The notes under the pieces: generated by a model | What the model was told of the DNA's origin: nothing | The model's database searches: none | The model's input: only the letters and a program-made list of their open reading frames with translations | Source of the DNA: Haloarculaceae archaeon | GTDB lineage: Archaea > Halobacteriota > Halobacteria > Halobacteriales > Haloarculaceae | DNA length: 6,996 nucleotides | Assembly (NCBI GenBank): GCA_028274885.1 | Contig: JAQCMX010000073.1 | Span: 1-6,996, forward strand | Direction: 5' to 3' | Part shown: positions 5,846 through 6,996 of the stretch, piece after piece | Numbering within the stretch: position 1 is the first letter of the stretch | Layout: each line of letters begins with the position of its first letter | Position numbers and translations under genes: made by a program

Positions 5846-6996
5846 ATGGGAGACGACAGTAGAGCACTCTCGGTGATGCCGTCGGAATTGGCAAACAAAA
5901 GACGCCAGCGAAACCCATATCCGTGGTTCAAGCAGATGCGAGCACAGGGTCCGGTTCGCTACGACGAGAAACGCGACACATATGATGTCTTTCATTACGA
6001 CGAGGTAGTGGAGATGACCGTCGAATACGAGCGCTTTGGCAAGGAAGGCACCTCCTTTCTCGACGGTGCGTGGATGAGCCGCGACCCCCCTGTTCATACA
6101 GAACTGCGGAGTATGGCCGAGAACTACTTCCGGTCGTCTTACGTCCGGGAGAACTATGCCCCCGCGGTGGAAAAACACGTTGAGCAGCTTGTGGACAATG
6201 CGGTCGCAAACGACGGTCCGTTCAACTTTGTAGAGGAGGTCGCCAAACCGCTCCCGATACTCGTTATCGCCGAGGTGCTTGGTGTCCCCTCGGAGAAGAT
6301 GGATACCTTCCGTGACTGGTCGACATCGCTCATCGGTGCCCCTTCCGAACCGACCGAGGAGGCAAAACAGGAAGTTCAGGATCGCATGACGACGGCTATC
6401 GACAGTCTCTATGACTTCTTTCGGCGGGAGATTAAACGGCGCGAGGAAACCCCCAAAGACGACCTCATTACCAAGTTCGTCCAGGCCGAAAAGGAGTACG
6501 AGCGTATCGACCGCGAGAACACCGTCGCCTGCTGTGGAATGTTGCTCGTCGCTGGCAACGTGACGACAACGGCGTTTATAACGAGCGCGCTCTGGACGTT
6601 TATCAGGGAAAATACCATCACAGAGCTACAGAAAGAAACCATCGAGCTGTCGGACGCACTTGAGGAAGTGCTGCGGTACCGATCCCCGGTGATGCCCCAA
6701 AAGCGTATTACACAGAAAGACACTGTTCTCGGCGGCGTTGAGATTCCAGAGAACAAACTCGTTGCAGGCTGGCTCAGTTCCGCGAACCGGGACGGATCCG
6801 TATTCGAGAACCCGGAACAGTTTGATCCGACACGCGAGTACGACCGCGATCCGATCCCATTCGGAAAGGGAATCCATTACTGCTTGGGCGCACCGGTGGC
6901 GAATCTCGAGGCTGAGACGCTGTTTACCGAACTCCTGGATGAAATCGACGATGCAAGTATCGCCACCGATGAGATTGAGCCGTACTTTAGCCCGGA
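5846..6996 (+). CDS. Cytochrome P450, second of a tandem pair, 3' end cut by window edge
   Basis: The frame is open for 383 codons to the right edge. By comparison with the first P450 only about a dozen residues are missing, so the protein is nearly complete. It is a soluble P450 that aligns with its upstream neighbour along its whole length with few gaps and, by eye, well over half identical residues in the N-terminal half. Landmarks are NPYPWFKQMRAQGPVRYDEK (residues 23-42), HTELR (84-88), the I-helix LLVAGNVTTTA (233-243), ExxR Glu274-Arg277, and PFGKGIHYCLG (338-348) with the axial Cys346. Val239 (codon 6560-6562) sits where an Asp or Glu is usual; Thr240 is kept. An in-frame ATG at 5783 would add 21 residues, but they overlap the TATA-like block and have no match in the first P450, so 5846 is preferred. 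The pair probably arose by tandem duplication. Redox partners and substrate are unknown. Confidence 0.94.
   Translation, partial: MGDDSRALSVMPSELANKRRQRNPYPWFKQMRAQGPVRYDEKRDTYDVFHYDEVVEMTVEYERFGKEGTSFLDGAWMSRDPPVHTELRSMAENYFRSSYVRENYAPAVEKHVEQLVDNAVANDGPFNFVEEVAKPLPILVIAEVLGVPSEKMDTFRDWSTSLIGAPSEPTEEAKQEVQDRMTTAIDSLYDFFRREIKRREETPKDDLITKFVQAEKEYERIDRENTVACCGMLLVAGNVTTTAFITSALWTFIRENTITELQKETIELSDALEEVLRYRSPVMPQKRITQKDTVLGGVEIPENKLVAGWLSSANRDGSVFENPEQFDPTREYDRDPIPFGKGIHYCLGAPVANLEAETLFTELLDEIDDASIATDEIEPYFSP

Overview
The window looks like a haloarchaeal (class Halobacteria) chromosome or megaplasmid segment. The coding DNA is GC-rich, the predicted proteins are very rich in Asp and Glu, and the short intergenic gaps are AT-rich. 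Several start codons lie about 25 bases downstream of an archaeal TATA-like element, which is what leaderless haloarchaeal transcripts look like. These are observations from reading the sequence; no database search was possible.

Layout, left to right. (1) 1-1600, minus strand: an HpcH/HpaI-family class II aldolase (827-1600) followed by an Ldh2-family malate/L-lactate-type dehydrogenase (start 779), which runs off the left edge. (2) 1704-3338, plus strand: a complete acyl-CoA synthetase (AMP-forming, ANL superfamily), divergent from the aldolase across a 103-bp gap. (3) 3457-4239, minus strand: a crotonase-fold (enoyl-CoA hydratase/isomerase family) protein, convergent with the ligase. Both glutamates needed for classical hydratase chemistry are replaced. 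(4) 4444-5631 and 5846-end, plus strand: two closely related soluble cytochrome P450s in tandem. The second lacks only its last residues because the window ends.

Together the genes read as an accessory catabolic cluster. The likely roles are P450 hydroxylation of a hydrophobic substrate, activation of a carboxylic acid to its CoA ester, an atypical crotonase step, and handling of 2-oxo or 2-hydroxy acids by the aldolase and the NAD(P)-dependent dehydrogenase. The substrate cannot be read from the sequence, and the order of steps is inference. No regulator, transporter or P450 redox partner is in the window.

The most notable points are: the crotonase with Asn115 and Gly135 at the two catalytic Glu positions; two P450s that both lack the I-helix acidic residue; a shared promoter-like block exactly 40 bases upstream of both P450 start codons; and the TATA evidence that moves the aldolase start 24 codons downstream. 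I saw no RNA genes, mobile elements, CRISPR arrays or recombination sites. All gaps between genes are shorter than 300 bases.
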